From Maribacter ulvicola (GTDB taxonomy: Bacteria; Bacteroidota; Bacteroidia; Flavobacteriales; Flavobacteriaceae): a stretch of 64,000 nt of DNA. The number at the start of each line of letters is the position of its first letter. Position 1 is the first letter of the stretch. Location: positions 992,001-1,056,000 of the forward strand of contig NZ_FTMA01000001.1 of NCBI RefSeq assembly GCF_900155985.1, written 5' to 3'. Below are positions 44,148-52,424 of this stretch, piece by piece. Under the pieces are notes generated by a model. It did no database searches. It was not told the origin of the DNA and saw nothing but the letters and a program-made list of their open reading frames with translations. The translations under genes were made by a program, and so were the position numbers.

Positions 44148-44414
44148 CTACTTGTTATCTATATCCTTTTCTCGTTTACCGAAATAATAAATTAGCGCAA
44201 CACTTGCACCTAATAAGCCAAACAGAGTGTTCTCAAAAATTTGATTCCCATTGATATTTAAAATTTCAATGAAATTATTTATTAAATATTGCCATCAATT
44301 GATTTCGTAATTCTGGCTGCTAAACGTGAAAATTGTTATCCCAAAAGGTTGAAGGATAAAAACACCTATGGCAAACCCAATTAAAATGGTAATAAGAATG
44401 CTTTTTTTATTCAT
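44148..44414 (-). pseudogene. Small two-helix membrane protein with in-frame TGA
   Basis: The frame from the ATG at 44414 reads MNKKSILITILIGFAIGVFI...SSQNYEIN, meets TGA at 44295-44297 (codon 40) and continues in the same frame with WQYLINNFIEILNINGNQIF and a second hydrophobic segment, TLFGLLGASVALIYYFGKRE, to the TAG at 44148. A single Trp-to-stop change fits. The family is unknown. Confidence 0.6.
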
Positions 44415-44438
44415 CGTCTGTCTTTTACGGAAGTAAGC

Positions 44439-44738
44439 TTACTGGCTCTCAATCCAATTTTTGGCATCTTCCTTTTGGTCTATATTGAAATACTTAATAT
44501 CGGCATTGGTAAAAGGCTTCATAAATTGGGTTATCCAATTCTGCCATTTTTTATCTCCTACCATTGCTATTTTTTCATAGTCCGTGGCGTGGGCTGTGTC
44601 CATTTTTAGGTCTTCCCATAAACCAGGTAAATCCCAACCTGTAAAGTTGACCATCTCAAAATACCAACGGACTTTCATTCCTTTGTCCAGTATGGCGTGG
44701 ATAAGTGGATGGATTTTTTCTATATCTTCTTTTCTCAA
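44439..44738 (-). CDS. SpoIIAA-like (STAS-fold) protein, N-terminally shortened copy
   Basis: A 99-codon frame from a TTG, related to 49867-50223 and 47974-48336: KVRWYFEMVNFTGWDLPGLW, then KIAMVGDKKWQNWITQFMKP. Upstream the homologous frame continues (EILQIIELKEKNIVATKASG), but the ATG at 44803 is one base out of frame with it, as if a base were lost near the start. The protein may therefore be truncated or unexpressed. SpoIIAA-like proteins bind lipid-like or unknown ligands; the role in metal islands is unknown. Confidence 0.6.
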   Translation of the reverse strand: MRKEDIEKIHPLIHAILDKGMKVRWYFEMVNFTGWDLPGLWEDLKMDTAHATDYEKIAMVGDKKWQNWITQFMKPFTNADIKYFNIDQKEDAKNWIESQ

Positions 44739-44976
44739 TTTGCCCGAAGCTTTTGTTGCAACAATATTTTTTTCTTTTAACTCGATTATCTGTAAAATTT
44801 CATATAATTTTTAATTAATTATTATCCTTCTAAATCATAAAACCATTCTTCTTCCTTTATGATGCCTTCCGATAATGATTTTTTTAGTTCTGCCATATTT
44901 GTTAGTTAAAGAGGGTGGAAGAAACCTGAACTGGGCCATTGGGCGCAAAGGTTCAAGGTTCGAGAACTCCCACCTG
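44739..44976. other. Short intergenic region between Fur gene and SpoIIAA-like gene
   Basis: Contains the displaced start of the SpoIIAA-like gene (ATG at 44803) and a 24-codon ATG frame (44822-44896, minus) starting MAELKKSLSEGIIKEEEWFY, which may be a relic. Nothing else seen. Confidence 0.4.
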
Positions 44977-45411
44977 TTATTTTTTTCTGCATTTTTCACA
45001 TATTCCTTTCAATACCAAGTTCACATCGCTCACTTCATAATCATCTGGCAAGCTCTCTTCCGATATTTTATTTGGTAAACAGATGGTTTTCGTACAAACG
45101 GTACAATGAAAGTGCATATGTAAATCTGTACCGTATTTACCTTTGGCATTTTCATCAGAAATCGCATATTTTGCCACCCCGACCCCATCATTAATCTGAT
45201 GAATCAGCCCTTTCACCTCAAAAATCTTGAGGTTTCGATAAAAGGTCGTTCTGTTGGCTGTTTTATTGGTTTCGCTCTTTTGAACAAAGGCTTTTTTTAA
45301 ATCGGAAAAGGACACGGCACTTTGTTTCCTTTTCAGGAACTTGTATATCTTCGACCTCATTTGAGTAGGGCGAATACCGTGATATGATAATATTTTTTCC
45401 GTTTTGGTCAT
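44977..45411 (-). CDS. Fur-family metalloregulator, paralogue A
   Basis: A 144-residue Fur/Zur-type repressor. The N-terminal winged helix (RPTQMRSKIYKFLKRKQSAV, TTFYRNLKIFEVKGLIHQI) is followed by a metal domain with DLHMHFHCTVC and GICEKC, the His-rich and paired-Cys zinc sites of the family. It is paralogous to the regulator at 50269-50682. It sits directly downstream of the P1B-4 ATPase gene on the same strand and probably senses zinc for this island. Confidence 0.88.
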   Translation of the reverse strand: MTKTEKILSYHGIRPTQMRSKIYKFLKRKQSAVSFSDLKKAFVQKSETNKTANRTTFYRNLKIFEVKGLIHQINDGVGVAKYAISDENAKGKYGTDLHMHFHCTVCTKTICLPNKISEESLPDDYEVSDVNLVLKGICEKCRKK

Positions 45412-45448
45412 TTTAACCTTAATTCAAAAGCAACCCTTTTTATTAAAT

Positions 45449-47977
45449 TTATTTTTTATAAGCCAAAAGTCTTAAGGCATTAAAAACCACCAGTAACGTT
45501 GAGCCTTCGTGGATGACCACTGCAATACCGATATTGGCCCAACCCATAATGGTCGATGGGATAAGTAATGCCACAATACCGAGGCTGACCCAAAGGTTTT
45601 GCTTGATAATGGTCTTTGCCTTCCTGCTCAAACCTATGGCAAAGGGCAGGGTTTCCAGTTTATCGGCCATTAGGGCAATGTCAGCTGTTTCCAATGCCAC
45701 ATCACTGCCCGCTGCACCCATTGCGATTCCTACGGTGCTGTCTGCCATTGCAGGGGCATCGTTCACACCGTCGCCAACCATTGCGACTTTGGATTCCTGT
45801 TCTTTTAATTTTTTAATGGCATCTACCTTTTCCTCTGGCAACAGGCTTCCCCAAGCATCGGTCAATCCAATTTCTTTAGCAACGGCGTCGGCAACCTTTT
45901 GATTATCCCCGGTTAGCATTATCATCCGCTTGATACCGATTTCCTTTAATTTTTTCAGCGTTTCCTTGGCCGCTTCCCGTGGGGTGTCCATCAGGGCGAT
46001 GATACCGATATATTCTTTGTTCCTTCTTATAAGCATCGTCGTGTTTCCGCCCCCTTCAAGTTCTTTTACTTTATTCGATATTTCTTCGGATGGTTTTGCT
46101 TCATCGAGGTCTTCGTACAAGTCCAGGTTTCCAATATAGATTTTATCCTTGCCCAAGGACGCTTTGATACCTTTTCCGAGAATCGCTTCCAAATCTGACG
46201 CATCGGTAATATCAGTACCTTTCAGACGCTCTTTCCCATCCCTTACGACGGCTTTGGCCAAAGGGTGGTCGCTCAAGTTTTCAACGGCAACGACTATCTT
46301 TAACAGTTCATTTTCTTCAATATTCCCCAATGGTACTACTTCGGTAAGTTTGGGCTTGCCTTCGGTAAGCGTGCCCGTTTTATCAAAAGCCAAAGCGGTA
46401 ATGACCCCTAAATCCTCAAGCGGTCGCCCACCTTTGATAAGTACACCGCCCCGTGCTGCCCGTGCCACACCGCTTAATACCGCACTTGGTGTTGAAATGG
46501 CCAGTGCACAGGGGCTGGCGGCTACCAATACTGCCATTGCACGGTAAAAACTGGCACTAAACGGTTCATCAATGACCAAAAAGGCAAAGAGTAGGATACT
46601 AACCAATATCAGTACGGATGGTACAAAATATTTTTCAAACTTGTCGGTCAACAGTTGGGTAGGGGATTTTTGGGTCTGTGCCTCGTTGACCAATTTGACC
46701 AGTCGGGACAGCGTAGAGTCTTTGGCTTCTTTGATTACCTTTATTTCCAAAGTATTATTACCGTTGATAGTTCCGGCAAAAACGCGGTTTTCGTCCTTGA
46801 TATCATCGTCTGCCGAATAGTCCTTGCCCGTATCTTCCACAGGAATTTTGTCCACAGGTACACTTTCCCCTGTGATAGGTGCTTGGTTGACACTGCTTTT
46901 TCCATTGACCACAACACCATCGGCAGATATTTTACTGTTGGGTTTGACCACAATGATATCGCCTATACTTAATTTTTCAATCCCGACTTCTTCTGTCTTA
47001 CCATCTTTTTTGAGCAATGCCGTTTTTGGTGCTAAATCTGCCAGTGCCGCAATGGACTTTCGGGCCTTTTCCATTGCATAATGTTCAAGGGCGTGCCCCA
47101 AACTAAACAGGAACAATAACAATGCACCTTCTGCCCATTCTCCCAGAATGGCTGCACCAATGGCGGCAACCAGCATTAAGAAGTCAATTTCAAAACCGCC
47201 TTTGGCAACGGTCTGTACTGCTTCCTTGGCCGTAAAGAAACCACCGAAAAAGTAAGCACCAATGTATAAAGTAAGACTGACCCAATCTGGGATGGATTCC
47301 ACATAGGAAAGGCCGAAACCTATTCCGAGAAGTGCCCCACAGATAATGGAAAAAATAAGCTCCGTATTTTTACCGAAAATACCACCGTGGGCGTGCTCTT
47401 CTCCTTCCTCGTGGGTCTCGCCTTCTTTGTGCTCGTGTCCCTCGGTGGAAGTTTGCTCTTTAGTCTCTTCCTTCTTTGAACGCTCTTGTTTTTTTCTGGA
47501 TGCTTCGGTGTAATCATTTTCGTTTGAAGCACTGCGTTGAACCTGAAGGTCTTCCTTTTCAATTTGTTTGCTTATTTCATCAAAATTTGTTTGCTTTTTA
47601 TCAAACTCAAGTCGTACCATTCCAGAGCCTGAAACGGAAGCTTCCAAAACTCCATTGATTGCCAAAAGGCTTCTCTCTATGGAACGAGCCTGTCTTGTGT
47701 GTCTGATTCCTTTAACTTCAATGAGCAAATGCCCGTATTTTTCGGTAATCTCGGCACCAGTACTTTCGGCGAGGGATTGAATGCGGTCAATGGAAATGAT
47801 ATCTGGGTCATAATGAAAACAGAGCTTTGGCACATCAGCTCCGTTTGCATCGGCAATGTGCACTTTTTCGATGCCCTCTTTAGCTTGTAGTTTTTGAATA
47901 AGTCTTTCAACACAAGTATCTTTTTCGTTTGGAACTTGCGGAAGTATGACCGGGATTTTTAGTTGTAGTTTTTTCAT
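45449..47977 (-). CDS. P1B-4-type heavy-metal ATPase (CzcP/Co-Zn type)
   Basis: An 842-residue ATPase. Instead of CPC it has the SPC motif (VAASPCALAISTPSAV, ~residue 487), and near the C terminus VVIHEGSTLLVVFNALRL (~822). SPC and HEGxT are the marks of P1B-4 pumps moving Co, Zn or Fe ions. Phosphorylation site: AFDKTGTLTEGKP (~530). The N terminus holds HMA-like repeats without CxxC (residues ~1-150) and a His/Glu-rich stretch (EGHEHKEGETHEEGEEHAHG). It overlaps the SpoIIAA-like gene by four bases. Confidence 0.9.
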   Translation of the reverse strand: MKKLQLKIPVILPQVPNEKDTCVERLIQKLQAKEGIEKVHIADANGADVPKLCFHYDPDIISIDRIQSLAESTGAEITEKYGHLLIEVKGIRHTRQARSIERSLLAINGVLEASVSGSGMVRLEFDKKQTNFDEISKQIEKEDLQVQRSASNENDYTEASRKKQERSKKEETKEQTSTEGHEHKEGETHEEGEEHAHGGIFGKNTELIFSIICGALLGIGFGLSYVESIPDWVSLTLYIGAYFFGGFFTAKEAVQTVAKGGFEIDFLMLVAAIGAAILGEWAEGALLLFLFSLGHALEHYAMEKARKSIAALADLAPKTALLKKDGKTEEVGIEKLSIGDIIVVKPNSKISADGVVVNGKSSVNQAPITGESVPVDKIPVEDTGKDYSADDDIKDENRVFAGTINGNNTLEIKVIKEAKDSTLSRLVKLVNEAQTQKSPTQLLTDKFEKYFVPSVLILVSILLFAFLVIDEPFSASFYRAMAVLVAASPCALAISTPSAVLSGVARAARGGVLIKGGRPLEDLGVITALAFDKTGTLTEGKPKLTEVVPLGNIEENELLKIVVAVENLSDHPLAKAVVRDGKERLKGTDITDASDLEAILGKGIKASLGKDKIYIGNLDLYEDLDEAKPSEEISNKVKELEGGGNTTMLIRRNKEYIGIIALMDTPREAAKETLKKLKEIGIKRMIMLTGDNQKVADAVAKEIGLTDAWGSLLPEEKVDAIKKLKEQESKVAMVGDGVNDAPAMADSTVGIAMGAAGSDVALETADIALMADKLETLPFAIGLSRKAKTIIKQNLWVSLGIVALLIPSTIMGWANIGIAVVIHEGSTLLVVFNALRLLAYKK

Positions 47978-48336
47978 TTTTTACTATTTTTTTCTATCCA
48001 TTCTTTGGCATTGTCTTTTTCTGCGGGCTTAAAAAATTTGATATGAGCCTTGGAAAAAGGCAACAACACTTCTATGAACTGCTCTTGCCATTTAACACTT
48101 CCTACTAATGCGACCCGTTTTAAATGTTCTTGACTTGGAAGATTTAATTCAATTCCCTTCCAATATGCACTTGCGGTCCAGCCTTCAAAATTTTCCATCT
48201 CGATGTACCAATACACCTGTGGATGGGTTTTTATATGGTCTGTCAATTCAAGGTTTAGGGTTTCATAGTCTTTTGCGTCAAGCTTATGCTGCGCCACGAT
48301 ATATACCGTACTTTGTTCTTTATAAATTGATATCAT
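47974..48336 (-). CDS. SpoIIAA-like (STAS-fold) protein
   Basis: A 120-residue soluble protein (MISIYKEQSTVYIVAQHKLD, VYWYIEMENFEGWTASAYWK, VALVGSVKWQEQFIEVLLPF) of the SpoIIAA-like group. It is a more distant relative of the proteins at 44439 and 49867. Translationally coupled to the P1B-4 ATPase (four-base overlap), so a role as a partner or small-molecule sensor for the pump is plausible. Confidence 0.75.
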   Translation of the reverse strand: MISIYKEQSTVYIVAQHKLDAKDYETLNLELTDHIKTHPQVYWYIEMENFEGWTASAYWKGIELNLPSQEHLKRVALVGSVKWQEQFIEVLLPFSKAHIKFFKPAEKDNAKEWIEKNSKK

Positions 48337-48387
48337 TTCTATAATCTTTACAAATCAATATTTTAGCTTAAATACCTTTTCTTATAA

Positions 48388-48819
48388 TTAGCTTTTATTT
48401 TTATTTACTTTTTTGAAATAGGGTAATTTTCGGGCGACCAGCAGCAATATGATAAGTAATGTGCTTGTGATACTCAACAAGTACATCCCAAACCCTAAAG
48501 CAATACCTACTCCTGCTGTTGCCCACACTGTAGCGGCCGTGGTCAAACCCACTATAGAGTTGGTTGAATTGTCCTTAAAAATAATTCCTGCTCCCAAAAA
48601 ACCAATACCAGAAACAATATTTGCAACAATCCGAGTTTGGTCTGCCACATCAATATGTGTATTGATGATTGTTAAAAGTGCGGCTCCAAGACATACAGCT
48701 GCATAGGTTCGGATACCAGCGTCGTGGCCGTCAGCTTCCCTATCAATGCCAATTAAAACCCCCAATAAAACTGCCAACCCCAAACGTGGTAATAGCAGTA
48801 GTTCTGTTTGAATGTCCAT
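48388..48819 (-). CDS. MgtC/SapB-family membrane protein
   Basis: A 143-residue membrane protein with the MgtC family core: LAVLLGVLIGIDREADGHDA, GIRTYAAVCLGAALLTI, ANIVSGIGFLGAGIIFKDN and GLTTAATVWATAGVGIALG. About four membrane helices. MgtC proteins modulate membrane energetics and Mg adaptation. Here it accompanies metal pumps, which suggests coping with ion imbalance. It lies between an exported-protein gene and the SpoIIAA/ATPase pair. Confidence 0.88.
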   Translation of the reverse strand: MDIQTELLLLPRLGLAVLLGVLIGIDREADGHDAGIRTYAAVCLGAALLTIINTHIDVADQTRIVANIVSGIGFLGAGIIFKDNSTNSIVGLTTAATVWATAGVGIALGFGMYLLSITSTLLIILLLVARKLPYFKKVNKNKS

Positions 48820-48837
48820 TTTTAATATTTAAAAAAG

Positions 48838-49380
48838 TTATTCCAATTTCAATACCAATTGCGAAAATTGTACTTCTATAGTTTTATCCACACCCTGTAT
48901 TAGGGAATCCAGACCTGTATCTACTACCAAAACCTGTCCTCTCGCACTTATAAGACAAGACATACTTATGCCTTGTTCTATATGGGTAACGGTTGCTTTA
49001 AATTGTGATTTATAGTTTTTTCCTTGATATGAAACATTTACCGGCCAATTAAAATTGATGGGGTCGTGGCGTTTTGATAAAAAATCCTCGGACGGGATTG
49101 TTCCTGTAAAACGTAAAATTAATGGTTCTTCTTCCTCGGTTAACATTGTATTGATTTCGACATTATCGGTCGATAGCGATTTTAGGTCGAGTACACCATT
49201 TACCACTTTGGTATTATAATCAAGATAGAGGGCCAATTTATGGCTTTCTGCTTTGAAAGGTTTATCATCAACCAAAGTCATCATCATTATATGACCTTCT
49301 TCCGTTGTATAATTTTTTTGGGCGTTTGCCTGATAATAACTAACCAATATGATTATTAAAATTAAATGTTTAACATTCAT
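48838..49380 (-). CDS. Exported hypothetical protein, paralogue B
   Basis: A 180-residue protein from the ATG at 49380; a longer frame upstream runs into the structured leader and is rejected. Signal peptide MNVKHLILIIILVSYYQANA. The mature part is closely similar to paralogue A (TTEEGHIMMMTLVDDKPFKA, SKRHDPINFNWPVNVSYQGK). The differences are scattered, so the duplication is not recent. Function unknown; periplasmic. Confidence 0.75.
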   Translation of the reverse strand: MNVKHLILIIILVSYYQANAQKNYTTEEGHIMMMTLVDDKPFKAESHKLALYLDYNTKVVNGVLDLKSLSTDNVEINTMLTEEEEPLILRFTGTIPSEDFLSKRHDPINFNWPVNVSYQGKNYKSQFKATVTHIEQGISMSCLISARGQVLVVDTGLDSLIQGVDKTIEVQFSQLVLKLE

Positions 49381-49403
49381 AATATCTATCTTTATTTGAA
49401 CAA

Positions 49404-49490
49404 TTAAAATAAAGCAGCTTCTACTTTTGCTTTTAATGCTATTAATCATTTTGCTTTAAAAAAGCATCATAAAAGCTGCCTACTATTAAT
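49404..49490 (-). repeat. Duplicated structured leader, copy 2
   Basis: Counterpart of 44004-44090, differing at a handful of positions while keeping the gcagctt/aagctgc arms and the T-run. Lies 24 bases upstream of exported-protein paralogue B. Confidence 0.75.
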
Positions 49491-49532
49491 CAATTTTTGA
49501 CATAAACCCATAGAGGCTGCAATCTCTTCTAT

Positions 49533-49802
49533 TTAAACCTTGATGCCACAATTAGGGCAAAATTTGGCATCCATAGGGATATCCTGCCCGCAATTGTCAC
49601 ATTTTCCCTTACCCAATGCTGAACCGCATTTTTGACAAAAAGCCGCACTTACTTCATTTTTCTCATCACATTTTGGGCATCTTATCTTAACCCTTGAATC
49701 TGAATAATCATCTCTGTTTTCATAATCGTGTTTGCGGTTATGTCTCCTTGAATGATGGCCTCCTCTGCCTTTTCCTCCTAACAAATGTTTTAAAAACCCC
49801 AT
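49533..49802 (-). CDS. Zinc-ribbon protein
   Basis: An 89-residue protein. The basic, His-rich N-terminal half (GGHHSRRHNRKHDYENRDD) is followed by two zinc ribbons: CPKC...CQKC and CDNC...CPNC. Stand-alone double zinc ribbons often bind nucleic acid or act as metal-responsive adaptors. It lies between SpoIIAA-like and exported-protein genes. Confidence 0.75.
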   Translation of the reverse strand: MGFLKHLLGGKGRGGHHSRRHNRKHDYENRDDYSDSRVKIRCPKCDEKNEVSAAFCQKCGSALGKGKCDNCGQDIPMDAKFCPNCGIKV

Positions 49803-49866
49803 AATATTTCGTTATTATTATTACTGTTTTTCAAATTTTAAATCAACATCGATGATTCCATTTTGA

Positions 49867-50223
49867 CTAAATTTCAATCCATTTTTGTGCATTACTTTTT
49901 TGCTTTATATCAAAGTATTTTATTTCGGCATTTGTAAAAGGTTTCATAAATCGGGCTACCCAATCGTGCCATTGTTCTTTACCTACTATTGCGATTTTTT
50001 CATACTCTTTTTCGTGTGCGGCATCGATTTTTAAATCTTCCCAAAAGCCATTGATATTCCACCCTTCAAAATCTTGCATCTCAAAATACCAACGGATTTT
50101 TAACCCCTTATCCAGAATAGTATGTATTATGGGGTGCACTTTTTCAATATCTTTTTGATGTAATTTCCCAATTGCAATTGTTGTGATTACATTTTCTTTC
50201 TTAATATCTAATATTTGTAACAT
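49867..50223 (-). CDS. SpoIIAA-like (STAS-fold) protein, intact copy
   Basis: A 118-residue protein from the ATG at 50223 (MLQILDIKKENVITTIAIGK), with IRWYFEMQDFEGWNINGFW and KIAIVGKEQWHDWVARFMKP. It is the intact counterpart of the shortened gene at 44439 and shows what that copy has lost. Found between the Fur and zinc-ribbon genes. Confidence 0.78.
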   Translation of the reverse strand: MLQILDIKKENVITTIAIGKLHQKDIEKVHPIIHTILDKGLKIRWYFEMQDFEGWNINGFWEDLKIDAAHEKEYEKIAIVGKEQWHDWVARFMKPFTNAEIKYFDIKQKSNAQKWIEI

Positions 50224-50268
50224 TTCTTTAAAATTAAATATAGTGTCCTCATATAGGAAGAGCAATTA

Positions 50269-50682
50269 TTACTTGCTACATTTCTCACAAATGCCCTTTA
50301 CCACCAAGTTAATGTCCTCCGTGATATAGCCATCAGGCAAGCTGATATGCGGTATTTTATGCTCTGTTAAACAGACCGTTTCATTACAATTGTTGCAATG
50401 AAAGTGCAAATGAAGGTCGTTGCCGACCTCACATTCACAATTGTCTTCGCAAAGGGCGTATTTTATGACTCCTGTTCCATCCTCGATTTGATGCACAATC
50501 CCTTTTTCCTCAAACGCTTTCATAGTCCTAAATAGGGTGCTTCTTTCACTGACCTTAAAATCCTTTTCCAAATCGCCAAGACTGATGGCCACCTCTAATT
50601 CTGCTAAACGCTTATAAGTCATCAAGCGCATAGCCGTAGGCCGTATCCCTTTGCTTTCAAGTAGTTGGACTATTTTTTCCAT
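50269..50682 (-). CDS. Fur-family metalloregulator, paralogue B
   Basis: A 137-residue Fur/Zur-type regulator: winged helix RPTAMRLMTYKRLAELEVAI and STLFRTMKAFEEKGIVHQI; metal sites DLHLHFHCNNC and GICEKC. An additional Cys-rich insertion (CEDNCECE, ~residues 77-84) is absent from paralogue A and may tune its metal response. Likely a zinc-type repressor of this island. Confidence 0.88.
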   Translation of the reverse strand: MEKIVQLLESKGIRPTAMRLMTYKRLAELEVAISLGDLEKDFKVSERSTLFRTMKAFEEKGIVHQIEDGTGVIKYALCEDNCECEVGNDLHLHFHCNNCNETVCLTEHKIPHISLPDGYITEDINLVVKGICEKCSK

Positions 50683-50697
50683 TTGTACTAAAGTGTT

Positions 50698-51036
50698 TTA
50701 TAGGTCGTACCGTTTTAAGGAATCTCCTGTTTTAATGTGAAACGCATCTTCTATATTAGCTATATAAATTATACCATCTCCAGGCCCGTCGGTTTTGGCG
50801 TTGGCTATAATTGTTTCAATGGCCGCTTGGGCTTCCTCATTTTGACAGACCAATTCCAATTTGACCACTGGACTATCTGTTACGTGAAAATCCAGCGACG
50901 GTCTGGCACCTTTTGCCTTGAACGCGCCCGTGCCTTCTGCTTGTGAAAGGGTCATACTTTCAAATCCATTGTCAGAAAGTGCTTCAATGACTCTTTGGAT
51001 TCGGTTCGGTTTTATAAATGCTTTTATTTCTTTCAT
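50698..51036 (-). CDS. PII-family signalling protein of the metal island
   Basis: A 112-residue GlnB/PII-fold protein (MKEIKAFIKPNRIQRVIEAL, GDGIIYIANIEDAFHIKTGD). The T-loop Tyr region differs from classical GlnB (QAEGTGAFKAKGARPSLDFH), so nitrogen signalling is unlikely. PII-like proteins beside CusA/CzcA pumps are recurrent in Bacteroidota and may sense metal or nucleotides. Co-directional with czcB. Confidence 0.85.
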   Translation of the reverse strand: MKEIKAFIKPNRIQRVIEALSDNGFESMTLSQAEGTGAFKAKGARPSLDFHVTDSPVVKLELVCQNEEAQAAIETIIANAKTDGPGDGIIYIANIEDAFHIKTGDSLKRYDL

Positions 51037-51151
51037 ATTATTAACTTTTTAAATTTTTAATCAATTTTGAACCGAGTCTGTTTTATAATTTTTAACTAAC
51101 TAATTAAGACGATAAACAAACTCGGAATCAAAATCTTTGATTGTTATTGAA

Positions 51152-52408
51152 TTAATGTCCGTGTTCCAGTTCGCCCTTGACCATTTCCGAAGACAGGTTA
51201 TAAGCTCCGTTTATCACGACTTTGGCATCCTTTGAAACTTCGGCAGGCAGGTTGACTTCAACAAAGCCTAAATCAGTAATACCAACCGTTACGGGTATCA
51301 TTTTAAATTTCATTTTGTCCGCTTCCATTTCTTCATCTTCATCCAAAATAAAAATAAAGGATTGCTCGCCTTCTTTTATAATGGCAGCTTCCGGTACGGC
51401 AAAACCCTTTTTCTCGCCTTGCACTATTCGCCCTTCCACATACATACCCGGCAATAGGTTTTTATCCTTGTTTTCAATATCTGCCAGAACTTCCAAAGCT
51501 TTTGGGTCTGTATTGAAGGTTTTACCAACAGACCGAACGGTTGCTTTAAGCAGTTCATCTGGACGAGAGGCCGTGGAAAAATATATCTGTTGCCCTTGCT
51601 TGATTTGCTTTATGTCCTTCTCATATACTTTGAAGTTGACATAAATTTTTGAGTTGTCGCTTATCGAGAACATTTTGGATTGTTGTGCCACGTAATCGCC
51701 AAGGCTAATCATTACTTCATCCACATACCCACTTATAGGCGAGGTAATGGGAACAGCGGAATATATCTGTCCTTCCGCCACTTTGTCCGGGTTAATGCTC
51801 AACAGTCTCAATTGGGACCGCAAACCATTGACGCTGGATGTTGTAGAACGAAATTTTGACTGTGCCATTTGAAATTCCTTGCCAGAAGAAACACCTTTAT
51901 CATAAAGAGTCTGCTTGCGCTCAAAATCCTGTTTCAAAAAGACCAATTCATCATTTTTTTCCTGATAATCTTGTTGCATTGCAATGATATCAGGGTGTTC
52001 TATATATGCCAACACCTGTCCTTTGCTTACGTTATCTCCGGGTATTACTTTTATGGAACTCACATTTCCACCAACAAACGGACTTATGTTCGCCTTATCC
52101 TGTGGGAAAAGTTCCAGCGTACCTGTTACCTTAATGTTGTTCCCTAAATTGCGTTCCTCCAAAAGTTTCATTTCCAAACCTATGGTTTCGGCCTGTTGCT
52201 TTGTGAGTTCCACAACGCCTTCTTCCTCGCTGTGACCTTCTTCTTCTCCTTCACTGTGGCCTTCCTCGCCGTGTGCATCTTCTCCAACTTCATTGGTCTT
52301 TGATACACCTTCGGCTTCATTATGTCCAAGTTCAGATTTTTGGGCATCATTACAACTCATAAACATAAGTGTAAATAATACGGTACTAACTAATAGTATA
52401 TTCTTCAT
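51152..52408 (-). CDS. czcB: CzcB/CusB-type periplasmic adaptor (membrane fusion protein)
   Basis: A 418-residue lipoprotein from the ATG at 52408 (MKNILLVSTVLFTLMFMSCN). A His/Glu-rich metal-binding stretch follows (GEDAHGEEGHSEGEEEGHSE). Then come the barrel-sandwich hybrid (NISPFVGGNVSSIKVIPGDN; later ITSPISGYVDEVMISLGDYV), the helical hairpin and beta-barrel domains of RND adaptors. It links the inner-membrane pump to the outer-membrane part. A longer frame to 52516 overlaps czcA and is not used. Confidence 0.9.
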   Translation of the reverse strand: MKNILLVSTVLFTLMFMSCNDAQKSELGHNEAEGVSKTNEVGEDAHGEEGHSEGEEEGHSEEEGVVELTKQQAETIGLEMKLLEERNLGNNIKVTGTLELFPQDKANISPFVGGNVSSIKVIPGDNVSKGQVLAYIEHPDIIAMQQDYQEKNDELVFLKQDFERKQTLYDKGVSSGKEFQMAQSKFRSTTSSVNGLRSQLRLLSINPDKVAEGQIYSAVPITSPISGYVDEVMISLGDYVAQQSKMFSISDNSKIYVNFKVYEKDIKQIKQGQQIYFSTASRPDELLKATVRSVGKTFNTDPKALEVLADIENKDKNLLPGMYVEGRIVQGEKKGFAVPEAAIIKEGEQSFIFILDEDEEMEADKMKFKMIPVTVGITDLGFVEVNLPAEVSKDAKVVINGAYNLSSEMVKGELEHGH

Positions 52409-52424
52409 TTCTCTTTTTTTAAGG

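Noticed and set aside
40765-44297. Stop-codon recoding (amber/opal read-through) as a general property of this genome
   Set aside because: TAG and TGA are used as normal stops by many intact genes here (e.g. mod ends in TGA), so isolated nonsense mutations are simpler.
44822-44896. 24-codon frame MAELKKSLSEGIIKEEEWFY
   Set aside because: Too short, with no counterpart in the duplicated module; kept only as a note on the gap.
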